DNA of 64,000 nt, taken from G965267425 sp965267425 (GTDB lineage Bacteria; Bacteroidota; Bacteroidia; Flavobacteriales_E; Vicingaceae). The position numbers were made by a program, and so were the translations under genes. Shown here piece after piece: positions 1-9,019 of this stretch. The stretch's first letter is position 1; each line of letters begins with the position of its first letter. The stretch covers positions 248,001 through 312,000 of the forward strand of contig OZ253959.1 in the NCBI GenBank assembly GCA_965267425.1. The letters run 5' to 3'. Below the pieces are notes generated by a model, which was not told the DNA's origin, did not search any database, and saw only the letters and a list, made by a program, of their open reading frames with translations.

Positions 1-2
1 CC

Positions 3-1061
3 GCATTAAATAACATTATTGCATTTGAGCAAGAGGAAGTGTTGAGGCACAACCTGGAAAGAGAAGTATTGTATCTGAACGAAGAAATCAGCACCAATTT
101 TAACTTCAAGGAAATCATTGGTGAAAGTAATTCATTGAAAGACGTTATGTCAAGAATGAGTCAGGTGGCGGCCACTGATACAACGGTTCTTATCAACGGT
201 GAAACAGGGACTGGAAAGGAATTGATAGCAAGGGGCATCCACAATTTGTCATCAAGAAATGGCAGGCCATTGATTAAGGTGAATTGTGCGGCATTGCCTG
301 CTCAGCTTATTGAGTCCGAATTGTTTGGTCATGAGAAAGGGAGTTTCACAGGCGCCACAGACAGAAGATTGGGAAAATTTGAACTGGCCACCGGAAGTAC
401 AATATTCCTGGATGAAATCGGCGAATTGCCTTTGAATCTGCAATCCAAGTTATTGAGGGTGCTTCAAGAAAAGGAATTGGAAAGAATTGGTGGGAAAAAG
501 ACCATCAAAGTAGATACCCGAATCATTACCGCCACCAATCGAAATTTGGAAGATGAGGTGGCTGCAGGAACGTTTCGATCAGATTTGTATTATCGGCTGC
601 ACGTATTTCCACTGACGTTGCCAGCACTAAGAGAAAGAAAAGAAGACATTCCGCTTTTGGCTGCTCATTTTATCAAAAAACTAGAAAAGAAACTGGGAAA
701 AAGAATAGAAGGATTATCCCCGTCTTCTTACAAAGCCATGAACAATTATTCTTGGCCTGGAAACATTCGAGAATTGGAACATATTTTGGAACGAACCGCT
801 ATTTCAGCCCATACGTCAATTTTGGATGTCGAACTTCCGATTGGAAATGTTGAATTTACCAGTCAAAATGGTGATAGTATGACAAGCTTGATTGGACTTG
901 ACGAAATGGAATCCAGACATATTGTAGGTGTTTTGAGGTATACTAATGGAAGAATTCGTGGAGAAGGTGGGGCAGCTGAAATTTTGAAAATTAAGCCCAC
1001 CACTTTGGAAGCTAGAATGAAGAAATTGGGCATTGTCAAGACACATGTCCTATCGAATTGA
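3..1061 (+). CDS. Sigma-54-dependent transcriptional activator, 5' end outside window
   Basis: Enhancer-binding AAA+ activator that would remodel RpoN holoenzyme at -24/-12 promoters. The frame stays open to the window edge, so the protein begins upstream; the visible start is a coiled linker of the kind that follows a GAF or other sensory domain. Seen here: Walker A GETGTGKE (nt 198 on), the sigma-54 contact loop as GSFTGA (nt 339-356) in place of GAFTGA, Walker B LDEIGELP, the WPGNIRELEH segment, and a C-terminal Fis-like helix-turn-helix rich in basic residues. No receiver domain is visible in the window. RpoN itself is encoded at 61441-62892. The 3' end overlaps the convergent sensor-kinase gene by 12 bp. 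Family assignment is certain; the regulon is unknown. Confidence 0.95.
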   Translation, partial: ALNNIIAFEQEEVLRHNLEREVLYLNEEISTNFNFKEIIGESNSLKDVMSRMSQVAATDTTVLINGETGTGKELIARGIHNLSSRNGRPLIKVNCAALPAQLIESELFGHEKGSFTGATDRRLGKFELATGSTIFLDEIGELPLNLQSKLLRVLQEKELERIGGKKTIKVDTRIITATNRNLEDEVAAGTFRSDLYYRLHVFPLTLPALRERKEDIPLLAAHFIKKLEKKLGKRIEGLSPSSYKAMNNYSWPGNIRELEHILERTAISAHTSILDVELPIGNVEFTSQNGDSMTSLIGLDEMESRHIVGVLRYTNGRIRGEGGAAEILKIKPTTLEARMKKLGIVKTHVLSN

Positions 1062-4000
1062 ATTCGAACCTCCTGCAGGATCAAATATAATCCTGAACCA
1101 AGCACCGTTTCTGTTTTCATACTCCATGGTTCCCGATAATTGTTCCGTAAGTGACGTTACTATTTCCAGTCCTAATCGAGCATCATTTTTTAAATCAAAA
1201 TCCATGGGCAATCCTGGGCCTGAATCCGTAACCGTCAATTCCATTTTTCCATCTTTGATTTGTTGAATCTGAATTCGAATGATATCTGAACCATTGTTTG
1301 ACATTCCGTACTTGAAAGAATTAGAAACCAACTCATTAACGATTAGACCAATGTTGATGGAATCATCGATATTCAAGCGAATATTTTGAGCTTCTACCAT
1401 GACTTTTGGGTTGTCTCTGTCATGTGTATATGCACTTGAAATGGCATAAATCAATTCTTGAAAGTACTCCTGCAAATTAACATGGGCAATGGTTTCTGAT
1501 AAATACAACATATTGTGTACCAATGCCATGGCATGTATGCGATTCTGGCTTTTTCGAAAAACTTCAATTGCCTTTGTATCCTCAATGGTATTGGATTGAA
1601 TGTTTAACAGGCTCGTAATAATTTGCAAATTATTCTTGACCCTATGATGTAATTCCTTTAAAAGTAAAGTCTTCTCACCGAGTGCTTTTTCCAATTCTTG
1701 GTTGTTTTCAATCAATTGAGCTTTTTGCTTGATCAAGACTTTTGTTTGATCCTTGATTTGCTTGTCCAAAGAAGATTTCTGATTGGTTAAATAGCGGATT
1801 CTCAATTGGTGAATTCCTACAGTCATCATCACGGTCAATAAGGCAACTAGTGAATAGAACCACCAACTTCGATAAAAAGGGGAAATCAGTTCAAAGGTGT
1901 AATTACTTTTTGTTGAACTCCAGGGGCCAATTCCATACCTGGCTTGTAGTTTAAGGTTATATTTTCCTCCCGGAAGATTGCTATAAGTCATTTTATTGAT
2001 CCCTTCATTGACAAAATAATGCCATGAATTATCATACCCTTCCAATTTCAATCGATAGTTCACGCTTCCCTGATATTTCAGCTCCTCAACTCCAAAATCA
2101 ATTTCTATCCATTTTTCATGAATTGGAATTCGAAAGATTGAATCTGACGGTTTTAATGTGGCATTTTCGATCTTAACGGATTCAATATATGGGGCCGGAT
2201 ATAATTTATTGAATAGTTCTTCTTCAGGTTTGAAAAAACTAACACCACGGTCTGTTGCAATCAATAACCGTCCATTTTTCATTTCAAAGAGACCATTTCT
2301 ATTTACCTCATTTCCGCTTAACCCATGAGTGGCATTGTAATTCTGAAAAATCTTTCCATCATACATATACAACCCTGAGCTGGTTCCCAACCATAATCGA
2401 TTTTTCGAATCCACAGTTGCTTCGTAAACAGGGGTATGAAAATCTTCATTGGTAAATGAAAAGGGAACTGCGGAATTTCCAGAAATTTTCATCAACCCAT
2501 ACCCTGTAGCCAACAATGTAAGTGAATCATACTCGAAAGTGCAAAAGCTATTCTTCCATTGGAAATTATCCACCGGTACTTCATGCAACTTTTTTCCATC
2601 AAATATTTGCAATCCGCGAGCTGTGGAAATGTAGAGTTTGCCATTCGAATGTGCATACATCTCCCGTATATATGAAATACCCTCCAAGAATGGTTCATAC
2701 CTATTGGCTCCGATGCGGGTATAAATTTTTTGACCCCGACTTACCAATATTTTCCCATTGTAATTGGTCACGGAAGAAGTGGCTCCTTCGGCATCTGGCA
2801 ATTGATTTCCTGGATATTCTGTTTTAACACCACGATCAGTTAATACAGTTAGTCCATAAAAATTACTGGCCATCAAAAGTCCCTGTTTTGTTTCAAGTAC
2901 ATCCAACAGTCGAAAATTAAAGTAGTCATTTTCCTTGGCCATTACGAACGTTTCAAGATTGCCATTTTTGATGGTCACAAATCCTAAATTAGACCCAAGA
3001 ATTAACCCGAATTTTTCGGATTCATATGCTGCTGCCACCTCATTTTCAAGCAGTCCACTGTTTTTATTTAAGTAACAGAACATGAAGTTTTCAAACATCA
3101 AAAGACCCCTGTCCGTTCCAACCCACAGTATATTTTCATCATCCAGTGCCATACAATTGCTCACACTTAAATTGTGGTAATGATCCACCATTATTCGATG
3201 TATGGTTTTTGATTTTAGCGAATATTTATAGACTGGAGACTTATAGCTTAGATAAATATTCTGAAGGCCATCCCAAATAATTTCTGCCTTTCCGGGTATC
3301 AATTCTTCCTTCAGAGAAATGGGAGCCAAAGTGTCAATTTTGTTTTCAAGACACCCCAAAAAGTCAGGTGTAAAAAAGATAATCGTGTCATTTCTGGCTG
3401 AAAAATTCAAGATTTCCACTAATCCTTTTTCTGTTTGGCCAGGTAATCTCTTGAGTTGTTCATTTGAGTTTAGCTCATAAAAATGGCTAAGGGTATGAAC
3501 ATAAAGTTTGTTGCCAACAAACCTCACATTTTGAATATATTGTAAGTCAGGATATGCAGATTGATCTATTTTATCCCAAGTACCTACAGAAGTTCTAAGA
3601 AAGAATAATTGATTATTCAGTAATATGGCCAGAGTAGTATCATTGTTTTCTGCATAAACATCAAACGAAATATGTTCCAGAGGATATTTTACTTCACTAA
3701 CGTCATAATCTTCCGGAACAGGATATTTGGTGAACTTTCCATCTTCAAACTTGCTTATGAGCATATCGCGTTGATCGTGCCCTGCAATAAAGACTGTTCT
3801 TTCTCCAAGTGTTTTTACTTTGCTGGTGATGGACACCGGAATTCGCACGGGATCTTTTAAGTTTTCCCATGTATAGCCATCAAAAATGAGTAACCCTTTA
3901 TTGGTGATCATCCAAATTTTATGATTTTCAGATATGGCGATGTCACACACTTGAATGGTGCTGGAACCTTCATACTTGTCATAGATATTGGCAGGGAAGA

Positions 4001-4142
4001 AATATGTTGGCTCCTGACCAAATGAATGAAATGAGTAGGCAAGCAAAATGAACAACACACAGAGTTCTTTCAACGAAATGATCGAGCAAAGACAATGTAA
4101 ATCACGAATAATCCTCTTCGAGTTATAAATAGGAGTATTCAT
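1050..4142 (-). CDS. Hybrid-type sensor histidine kinase with periplasmic two-component propeller (HisKA_2)
   Basis: Membrane sensor kinase of 1030 aa. A hydrophobic export segment ends near residue 43 (SFHSFGQ). It is followed by a long periplasmic region with repeated WVGTDRGLLMF / WLGTSSGLYMY-type strands, i.e. reg_prop blades, and then a Y_Y_Y beta-sandwich (YRLKLEGYDNSW, YNLKLQARY). One membrane segment lies near residues 760-782, then a coiled coil. The HisKA_2 motif LHHRVKNNLQ holds the likely phospho-accepting H833. An HATPase_c domain follows, with the N box NELVSNSFKYG and the G box DSGPGLP. There is no receiver or DNA-binding domain, so a separate response regulator is expected but none is adjacent. 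The ATG directly abuts the stop of the upstream lipoprotein gene, which implies co-transcription and translational coupling. The ligand is unknown. Confidence 0.93.
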   Translation of the reverse strand: MNTPIYNSKRIIRDLHCLCSIISLKELCVLFILLAYSFHSFGQEPTYFFPANIYDKYEGSSTIQVCDIAISENHKIWMITNKGLLIFDGYTWENLKDPVRIPVSITSKVKTLGERTVFIAGHDQRDMLISKFEDGKFTKYPVPEDYDVSEVKYPLEHISFDVYAENNDTTLAILLNNQLFFLRTSVGTWDKIDQSAYPDLQYIQNVRFVGNKLYVHTLSHFYELNSNEQLKRLPGQTEKGLVEILNFSARNDTIIFFTPDFLGCLENKIDTLAPISLKEELIPGKAEIIWDGLQNIYLSYKSPVYKYSLKSKTIHRIMVDHYHNLSVSNCMALDDENILWVGTDRGLLMFENFMFCYLNKNSGLLENEVAAAYESEKFGLILGSNLGFVTIKNGNLETFVMAKENDYFNFRLLDVLETKQGLLMASNFYGLTVLTDRGVKTEYPGNQLPDAEGATSSVTNYNGKILVSRGQKIYTRIGANRYEPFLEGISYIREMYAHSNGKLYISTARGLQIFDGKKLHEVPVDNFQWKNSFCTFEYDSLTLLATGYGLMKISGNSAVPFSFTNEDFHTPVYEATVDSKNRLWLGTSSGLYMYDGKIFQNYNATHGLSGNEVNRNGLFEMKNGRLLIATDRGVSFFKPEEELFNKLYPAPYIESVKIENATLKPSDSIFRIPIHEKWIEIDFGVEELKYQGSVNYRLKLEGYDNSWHYFVNEGINKMTYSNLPGGKYNLKLQARYGIGPWSSTKSNYTFELISPFYRSWWFYSLVALLTVMMTVGIHQLRIRYLTNQKSSLDKQIKDQTKVLIKQKAQLIENNQELEKALGEKTLLLKELHHRVKNNLQIITSLLNIQSNTIEDTKAIEVFRKSQNRIHAMALVHNMLYLSETIAHVNLQEYFQELIYAISSAYTHDRDNPKVMVEAQNIRLNIDDSINIGLIVNELVSNSFKYGMSNNGSDIIRIQIQQIKDGKMELTVTDSGPGLPMDFDLKNDARLGLEIVTSLTEQLSGTMEYENRNGAWFRIIFDPAGGSNSIR

Positions 4143-4724
4143 TTAGGAGGCAGATTTTTGTTCTTTTTTAATTTTGTATAACCCTTCCAATACAAATTTG
4201 GCTGTCAACCGAAGTTGGTGCAATTCAGGGTATCTGCCCATGATGACGGAAGTTTCATCTTCAAGTGTATGAACAAATTCACTAGTGACAAAATAGAATC
4301 GGATGTATCCATTTTTCGGCACAGGATAAGCATCTGCACGCTCGAAGTTCGAAAAGATTTCACCTGCCTGTTGAACAAGTTTGATAGCATTATTTTTGCT
4401 TGAAGGATCTGAAATACCACCAATAATTCCTCCACCATTGCTCACATACAGGCTAGCGTTTCCGTTTTTGGTTACGAATAAACTCGACGTAACATTGTTA
4501 TTTGTTTCCTCGATTAAGACTGCAAAAACTTCGTCATTGGAAGTAACATTTATTCCAGCTTCAGCTGGGTCAATTTCAAGTGCATTGTAACGAAGTGTTT
4601 TGTATCGCTCGTGAAATGAGGGCAATTCCTCAGCAGGTGAAGACTGCTCAGTTTCTACCGGATCATCACAACTCCAAACTAGGGTGGCTATGGTTATGAA
4701 GCCTATGACTATTTTCCTCAACAT
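4143..4724 (-). CDS. Small lipoprotein of unknown function, coupled to the sensor kinase
   Basis: Protein of 193 aa with a hydrophobic N-terminus ending in a cysteine (TLVWSC, Cys19) followed by acidic residues, as in a lipoprotein signal. The mature part carries the patterns SLYVSNGGGIIGG and a later IRFYF strand. I associate these from memory with a widespread uncharacterised bacterial family, so that link is tentative. No catalytic motif is evident. The stop codon is immediately followed by the ATG of the 1030-residue sensor kinase on the same strand, which suggests it could be an accessory or ligand-sensing partner of that kinase; this is inference from position only. Confidence 0.75.
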   Translation of the reverse strand: MLRKIVIGFITIATLVWSCDDPVETEQSSPAEELPSFHERYKTLRYNALEIDPAEAGINVTSNDEVFAVLIEETNNNVTSSLFVTKNGNASLYVSNGGGIIGGISDPSSKNNAIKLVQQAGEIFSNFERADAYPVPKNGYIRFYFVTSEFVHTLEDETSVIMGRYPELHQLRLTAKFVLEGLYKIKKEQKSAS

Positions 4725-4780
4725 GACTATTTTGAGTGTAAAGAAAAACCATTTTGTTCAATGTCAAAATTCAAATGACA

Positions 4781-7768
4781 CTATCTTATGCTCACGGGAA
4801 AACTTTCTACCCATTCGTTTGTTGTCAAAATGAATACATACATGCCTTTTGGAAAATTCAAATACAATATTTTAGTGTATTCATTAGCTATGTTCCAACA
4901 TCCCATATTCTTGCCTGTCAAATCCTTTAAGCACAGTTCTCCTTTGTCAATGTTTGTTCCGAAATCAATTTTAATTTGCTCATTTGTTGGATTGGGAAAT
5001 ACGTTTATCTGAGGTCGGTTGAGGCTGATTGGAGCTATGCCTACATTGGTGAAATCAAAACATGCTGAAGTGTCGGTACATCCATTTTGGGTAATAATTA
5101 CCGCATAACTGCCATTACTGATGACATTATAGGATTGCGCAGTGGCGCCGCTGATGGGGCCTGACGAACATTCAATCCATTGATACACTGCAGGACCTGT
5201 ATTGGCTGTGAGTTGATTGCCATTTTTTTGTACTTGTGTGTCCACAGATTTAATGGTCAATTCAATTTCGATAATGCTATCGCATCCCGCGAAATTTCCA
5301 ATGGTGTCAACATAAATTCCCGACGTGGTATACGTATTGCCACCTGGAGAAACATACCAATAACAACCGGAGTCAACAAACGAAGTGTCCGATGAATAAA
5401 GCACTTCCGCCAATACAGCCACACGTTCACTTTGACACTTGCCATTTGCGGCATTGACATAAAATATTTTTGATTCATTAAGAGACATGGTTGTATACAG
5501 TGAATCTGAGCTTATTGACAAACCACCCAATGAATCTTCGAACCATTGCAAATCACCAAATGTTGCACTTGCATACAATGTTATCATACCTGAATCACAA
5601 ATTTCTCCACCTAAAACCGAATCAATTTCCGGAAGGTCACAATCATACAACATGGTTAAAAACCCGTCGAAATTTCCATTAAGGCTGTCTTGATGACTGC
5701 CAAATGTGGAAATGTCTGAGGAGGATTTAGTTTCCCCAAAAAGGAAAACATTCAATGAAGCATCAACCAGGCAAGTATTTCCTCTGTCTATATCACTTCC
5801 TCCAAAGTAGGTTCCCCATTCTCTTGATCCTCCAGCCGTAAATTTTACCACAAACCCATCACTGCTTCCTGCATAATTGGTTTGGTGAGATCCATTTGTT
5901 GCAATTGCATTTGTGGAGTTAGTATATCCAGTGAGATACACACCTCCCTGGTGATCTATTGCACAATCATATCCCCTGTCTGCCATGGTTCCTCCGTAAT
6001 AGGTGGACCATATGCGCGTTCCATTGGTATTAAATTTAGCCACATAGGCATCCGTACTTCCTCCAAGCGTAGATTGAAACGCTCCGGAAGTGGCTATTGC
6101 ATTGGAAGAGCTTGAATTTCCGGTCAGATATACAAACGAAGAATCATCTACCTCACATTCAACGGCTCCATCACTTCCTGATCCTCCATAATAAGTGGCC
6201 CATAATCGATTTCCGTTGGCACTAAATTTTACCAAATAACCATCTGAAAATCCTCCGCTTGAAGCTTGATGACTTCCAGTAGAAGTAAACGAAGAAGAAC
6301 TTGAGTAGGTGGTTCCGCAGAAATAAACATTGGCCGATTGATCAATGGCGCAATCCATTCCCAGGTCGTCGGCCACATCTCCGTAATAACTACCCCATTT
6401 CAGCTGGCCCCCAGAATCAATGCACGCAACAAAAATATCCTCATTTCCAGCACGAGTAGTTTGATAACTGCCACTGGAAGCAATAAGCGTATCTGATTCA
6501 GTTCTTCCCACAATGAATGCCATTGAATCGTTCGCTGCACATCCAATAACAATATCGAATTCATCTCCACCAAAATAGGTACCCCAAACTCTTGCTCCAC
6601 TGAAATCAAATTTGGCTAAAAATCCGTCATGAGAGCCCCCTCCAAAAGCAGATTGATGTGTGCCCAGTGTACTCATGGCATTGGTAGAAATGGTTGAGCC
6701 CGCAATGTATACCGCTGAATTAGACAAAGCACAATCATTGCCTTGATCAGAACCCGTTCCTCCGTAATAAGTTGCCCATATCCGTGTTCCATTGGTATCA
6801 AATCGAGCCAGATATGCATCCGATAAAGGAGTTGTGCCACCAAACGTATTTTGATGACTTCCCGATGTGGCAATGTGATTTAATGAACTTGTGTGTCCTG
6901 TAACATAAATGGCTCCGTTTTGATCCATGGCGCTGGATGATATCCGGTCATCTCCTATTCCTCCATAATAGGACCCCCAGATTTGTACAATAGGATCAAT
7001 AATCAACGTTTTCGCACGATTGTATTTTCCAATTTTGAAACTGACAATGGAATCAATAATTCGCCAGTTTATGTTTACCATTTTTCCATCTTGAAATGCC
7101 TTTGGGGCACTTTCTATAATTTTTCCATTTACAGTGGTAATGACTAATTCGCCTCGTTCATTGACTGCAATATTTTCTGCACCGGAAATTTTCCATCGAA
7201 TGTTTTTAGGATCGGCATATGGATGGATGATAAAGTCATATTCCAATTGTTCATTTTGCTTATACCATTTTAAATCGATGGAAGGATAAACATGTTGATA
7301 GACGATTTCTGAAAAAAGTGGAACGTTCCGAATGCCTTCCGGGCAATGAGCTAGGTAATAATTTTCATATGAAGCTATAGCCTCATTTGATTTAATCTTT
7401 GATTGCGTATTGCAGTGAAGCCATTCAATATCTACACGTGAAGTTCGAATGATTTCATTCTCAGTTTCATCGGACGTAATTTGAAATAACTCATAAGACA
7501 TTCCATTTCGTTTAAATTGAAGGCGTAAATCATTCGAGTTAACGTAATAAACAATATCGTTTCTCAATTGATTATGCTGGTCTATTAATTGACCTTCATT
7601 TTTAACAAAGAACAATGCCGATTCATCACTGGGTGGCAGCTCTTCAGGAATGGTTAATGCCAAAACTCCAGCATGGAAGTGGAGTTGAACCAATAGCAAA
7701 ATGACAATGAAATTCAACAAGGAAGAACAATGCTGAGGGAATTTAATTAGTCTGATAAAGGAATTCAT
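4781..7768 (-). CDS. Secreted SBBP beta-propeller protein with T9SS sorting domain
   Basis: Secreted protein of 995 aa. An N-terminal hydrophobic segment (about residues 15-38) is followed by a domain beginning FFVKNEGQ and ending TLIIDPIVQIWGSYYGG near residue 270, the DUF7948-type module that usually precedes SBBP repeats. Seven WGSYYGG / WATYYGG repeats, about 62-67 residues each, follow; they are rich in Gly, Ser and Asp (IYVTGHTSS, AYLARFDTNGTRIW). After them come Ig-like, Cys-containing segments (GCYWYVSPGGNTYTTSG, YQWIECSSG). The C-terminus carries a type A T9SS sorting domain (INVFPNPTNEQIKIDF and GMYVFIL). It is probably cell-surface or released; ligand unknown. The gene stands alone, divergent from the outer-membrane barrel gene. 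Confidence 0.92.
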   Translation of the reverse strand: MNSFIRLIKFPQHCSSLLNFIVILLLVQLHFHAGVLALTIPEELPPSDESALFFVKNEGQLIDQHNQLRNDIVYYVNSNDLRLQFKRNGMSYELFQITSDETENEIIRTSRVDIEWLHCNTQSKIKSNEAIASYENYYLAHCPEGIRNVPLFSEIVYQHVYPSIDLKWYKQNEQLEYDFIIHPYADPKNIRWKISGAENIAVNERGELVITTVNGKIIESAPKAFQDGKMVNINWRIIDSIVSFKIGKYNRAKTLIIDPIVQIWGSYYGGIGDDRISSSAMDQNGAIYVTGHTSSLNHIATSGSHQNTFGGTTPLSDAYLARFDTNGTRIWATYYGGTGSDQGNDCALSNSAVYIAGSTISTNAMSTLGTHQSAFGGGSHDGFLAKFDFSGARVWGTYFGGDEFDIVIGCAANDSMAFIVGRTESDTLIASSGSYQTTRAGNEDIFVACIDSGGQLKWGSYYGDVADDLGMDCAIDQSANVYFCGTTYSSSSSFTSTGSHQASSGGFSDGYLVKFSANGNRLWATYYGGSGSDGAVECEVDDSSFVYLTGNSSSSNAIATSGAFQSTLGGSTDAYVAKFNTNGTRIWSTYYGGTMADRGYDCAIDHQGGVYLTGYTNSTNAIATNGSHQTNYAGSSDGFVVKFTAGGSREWGTYFGGSDIDRGNTCLVDASLNVFLFGETKSSSDISTFGSHQDSLNGNFDGFLTMLYDCDLPEIDSVLGGEICDSGMITLYASATFGDLQWFEDSLGGLSISSDSLYTTMSLNESKIFYVNAANGKCQSERVAVLAEVLYSSDTSFVDSGCYWYVSPGGNTYTTSGIYVDTIGNFAGCDSIIEIELTIKSVDTQVQKNGNQLTANTGPAVYQWIECSSGPISGATAQSYNVISNGSYAVIITQNGCTDTSACFDFTNVGIAPISLNRPQINVFPNPTNEQIKIDFGTNIDKGELCLKDLTGKNMGCWNIANEYTKILYLNFPKGMYVFILTTNEWVESFPVSIR

Positions 7769-7935
7769 GTTGCGCGCTTTCTTACTCAGCGGAAGGTCAA
7801 TGACAAGTTACGCATTTTTGAAATGTTATCTGGTTATTAATGGTGAATTGAACAATTTGTCATGTATGTGGAATGTTAAGGGTGATGCTTTTAAGTCAAC
7901 AACAATTGTTTTACATTTAGGTAAGAAATTAAGGA

Positions 7936-8706
7936 ATGAGTTTAGTTCATCTACGTCCTTCGCGAATAGCATTTTCCTTGATTCTTACTTCTTTAATATT
8001 GTTGACATCAATTTCTGAGAGTAAGGCACAGGCTGCGATATTGGCACTTTTATTTGGCGACAAAGTAGCTTCTGAAAACTTCAATCTCAGTATGGAATTG
8101 GGATTTAATTACAGTGAAATCTCTAATTTGGAAGATGAGAGAAGAAGGGTAGGAGCACTGAATTTTGGTATTGCAGGCAATGCTCGTTTGGCTAAGAATT
8201 GGTTTTTAAGTCCCAATATTTATTTTTTATCAAGAAGGAGAATACAGTTTAATTCCCTCACATTAAGTACAGGGAATCCATCTGTAGATAATGAGTTTGT
8301 GAATGTGCCTGCATCACTCACCATAAGTTATATTGACGTTCCTGTATTGGTGTATTATCAAACCAAGAACAAAAAATTCCGTTTTGGAACGGGTCCGCAA
8401 ATTTCCTTTATGCAGAATACTGTGGTCAAATATGAAGGGTCAAATGGTGAGTTTGAGCAAAACATAAATGAATTCGTAAATAAATCGGATTTGAGCGCAA
8501 TGATTGATTTCGCTTACATCTTAGGAAAAGCACATAAAGGCAAGGGAATACATCTTCATTTGAGATTTAGTCAAGGATTTTCAGACGTTTTTGATTCCAA
8601 TGGCAGTACTCCAGAAGACCACAACCAACTATCATTTTATTCCTTTCATATCAGCCTTCCGTTCATCACGGAGGAATTGGCTGCCAAGAATCTAGAGGAA
8701 TATTAA
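7936..8706 (+). CDS. Outer-membrane beta-barrel protein (PorT-like)
   Basis: Protein of 256 aa with a signal peptide ending near ISESKAQA. Alternating hydrophobic/polar strands follow (FNLSMELGFNYSEI, ALNFGIAGNARL, FRFGTGPQISFMQNTVV, LHLRFSQGFSDVF) and a final aromatic strand (LSFYSFHISLPF). This is the layout of the OMP_b-brl_2/PorT-like barrels that are common in Bacteroidota. Start chosen at the ATG at 7936 because it directly precedes the signal peptide; a TACATTTA sequence at 7912-7919 resembles a -7 element. Divergent from the SBBP protein. No specific substrate can be inferred. Confidence 0.8.
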   Translation: MSLVHLRPSRIAFSLILTSLILLTSISESKAQAAILALLFGDKVASENFNLSMELGFNYSEISNLEDERRRVGALNFGIAGNARLAKNWFLSPNIYFLSRRRIQFNSLTLSTGNPSVDNEFVNVPASLTISYIDVPVLVYYQTKNKKFRFGTGPQISFMQNTVVKYEGSNGEFEQNINEFVNKSDLSAMIDFAYILGKAHKGKGIHLHLRFSQGFSDVFDSNGSTPEDHNQLSFYSFHISLPFITEELAAKNLEEY

Positions 8707-8800
8707 AAGTCGAATTTCTTTAGAAAATTTCCCATTACATGCTTGTATTCTACGAAATATTCTTTTCGAATTATATAAATTAATACAATTAAAAGACAAA

Positions 8801-8833
8801 ATATATTTAGAAAATCAATATATATTTAGAAAT
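8801..8833. repeat. Short direct repeat, about 19-bp period
   Basis: ATATATTTAGAAA occurs at 8801 and again at 8820, with the following bases also alike (AATCA versus TATCA). A degenerate third version (TATATTTAAAAAA) lies near 8971. The spacing is about two helical turns, which would suit a multi-site operator, but AT-rich composition makes chance resemblance possible. Confidence 0.4.
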
Positions 8834-8860
8834 ATCATATATATAAGGATTTGATGATTT

Positions 8861-8889
8861 ATAGAAAATAAAGAGAATTTATTTTCTAT
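8861..8889. repeat. Perfect inverted repeat, 12-bp arms, 5-bp spacer
   Basis: Arms ATAGAAAATAAA and TTTATTTTCTAT are exact reverse complements separated by GAGAA. It lies 130 bp upstream of the LysR start and is a candidate operator or RNA hairpin. Confidence 0.6.
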
Positions 8890-9019
8890 TAGTTGAATGT
8901 ATTACTTAATTGCATACATAGCTTGTAAAAGAGGTAAAATGCATTTTTTCGTAAAGTACCTCTGATTTTTATATATTTAAAAAATAAATGAAAAACAAAA
9001 AAGTATAAAATATAAAAAT

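Larger units (their letters stand above)
8707..9019. other. 313-bp AT-rich intergenic region with three inverted repeats
   Basis: No credible reading frame. It contains a near-direct repeat of ATATATTTAGAAA (at 8801 and 8820), a perfect 12-bp-arm palindrome (8861-8872 / 8878-8889), a 12-bp self-complementary AAAATGCATTTT (8936-8947) and, enclosing it, a 7-bp stem AGAGGTA / TACCTCT (8930-8936 / 8957-8963) followed by GATTTTTA. These could be operators for the LysR gene downstream, a leader, or a small RNA with a terminator; the sequence alone does not decide. Confidence 0.5.

Noticed and set aside
7767..8018. An 83-codon plus-strand frame overlapping the start of the outer-membrane barrel gene
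   Set aside because: It has no domain-like pattern, overlaps a gene with a clear signal peptide in another frame, and is AT-driven.
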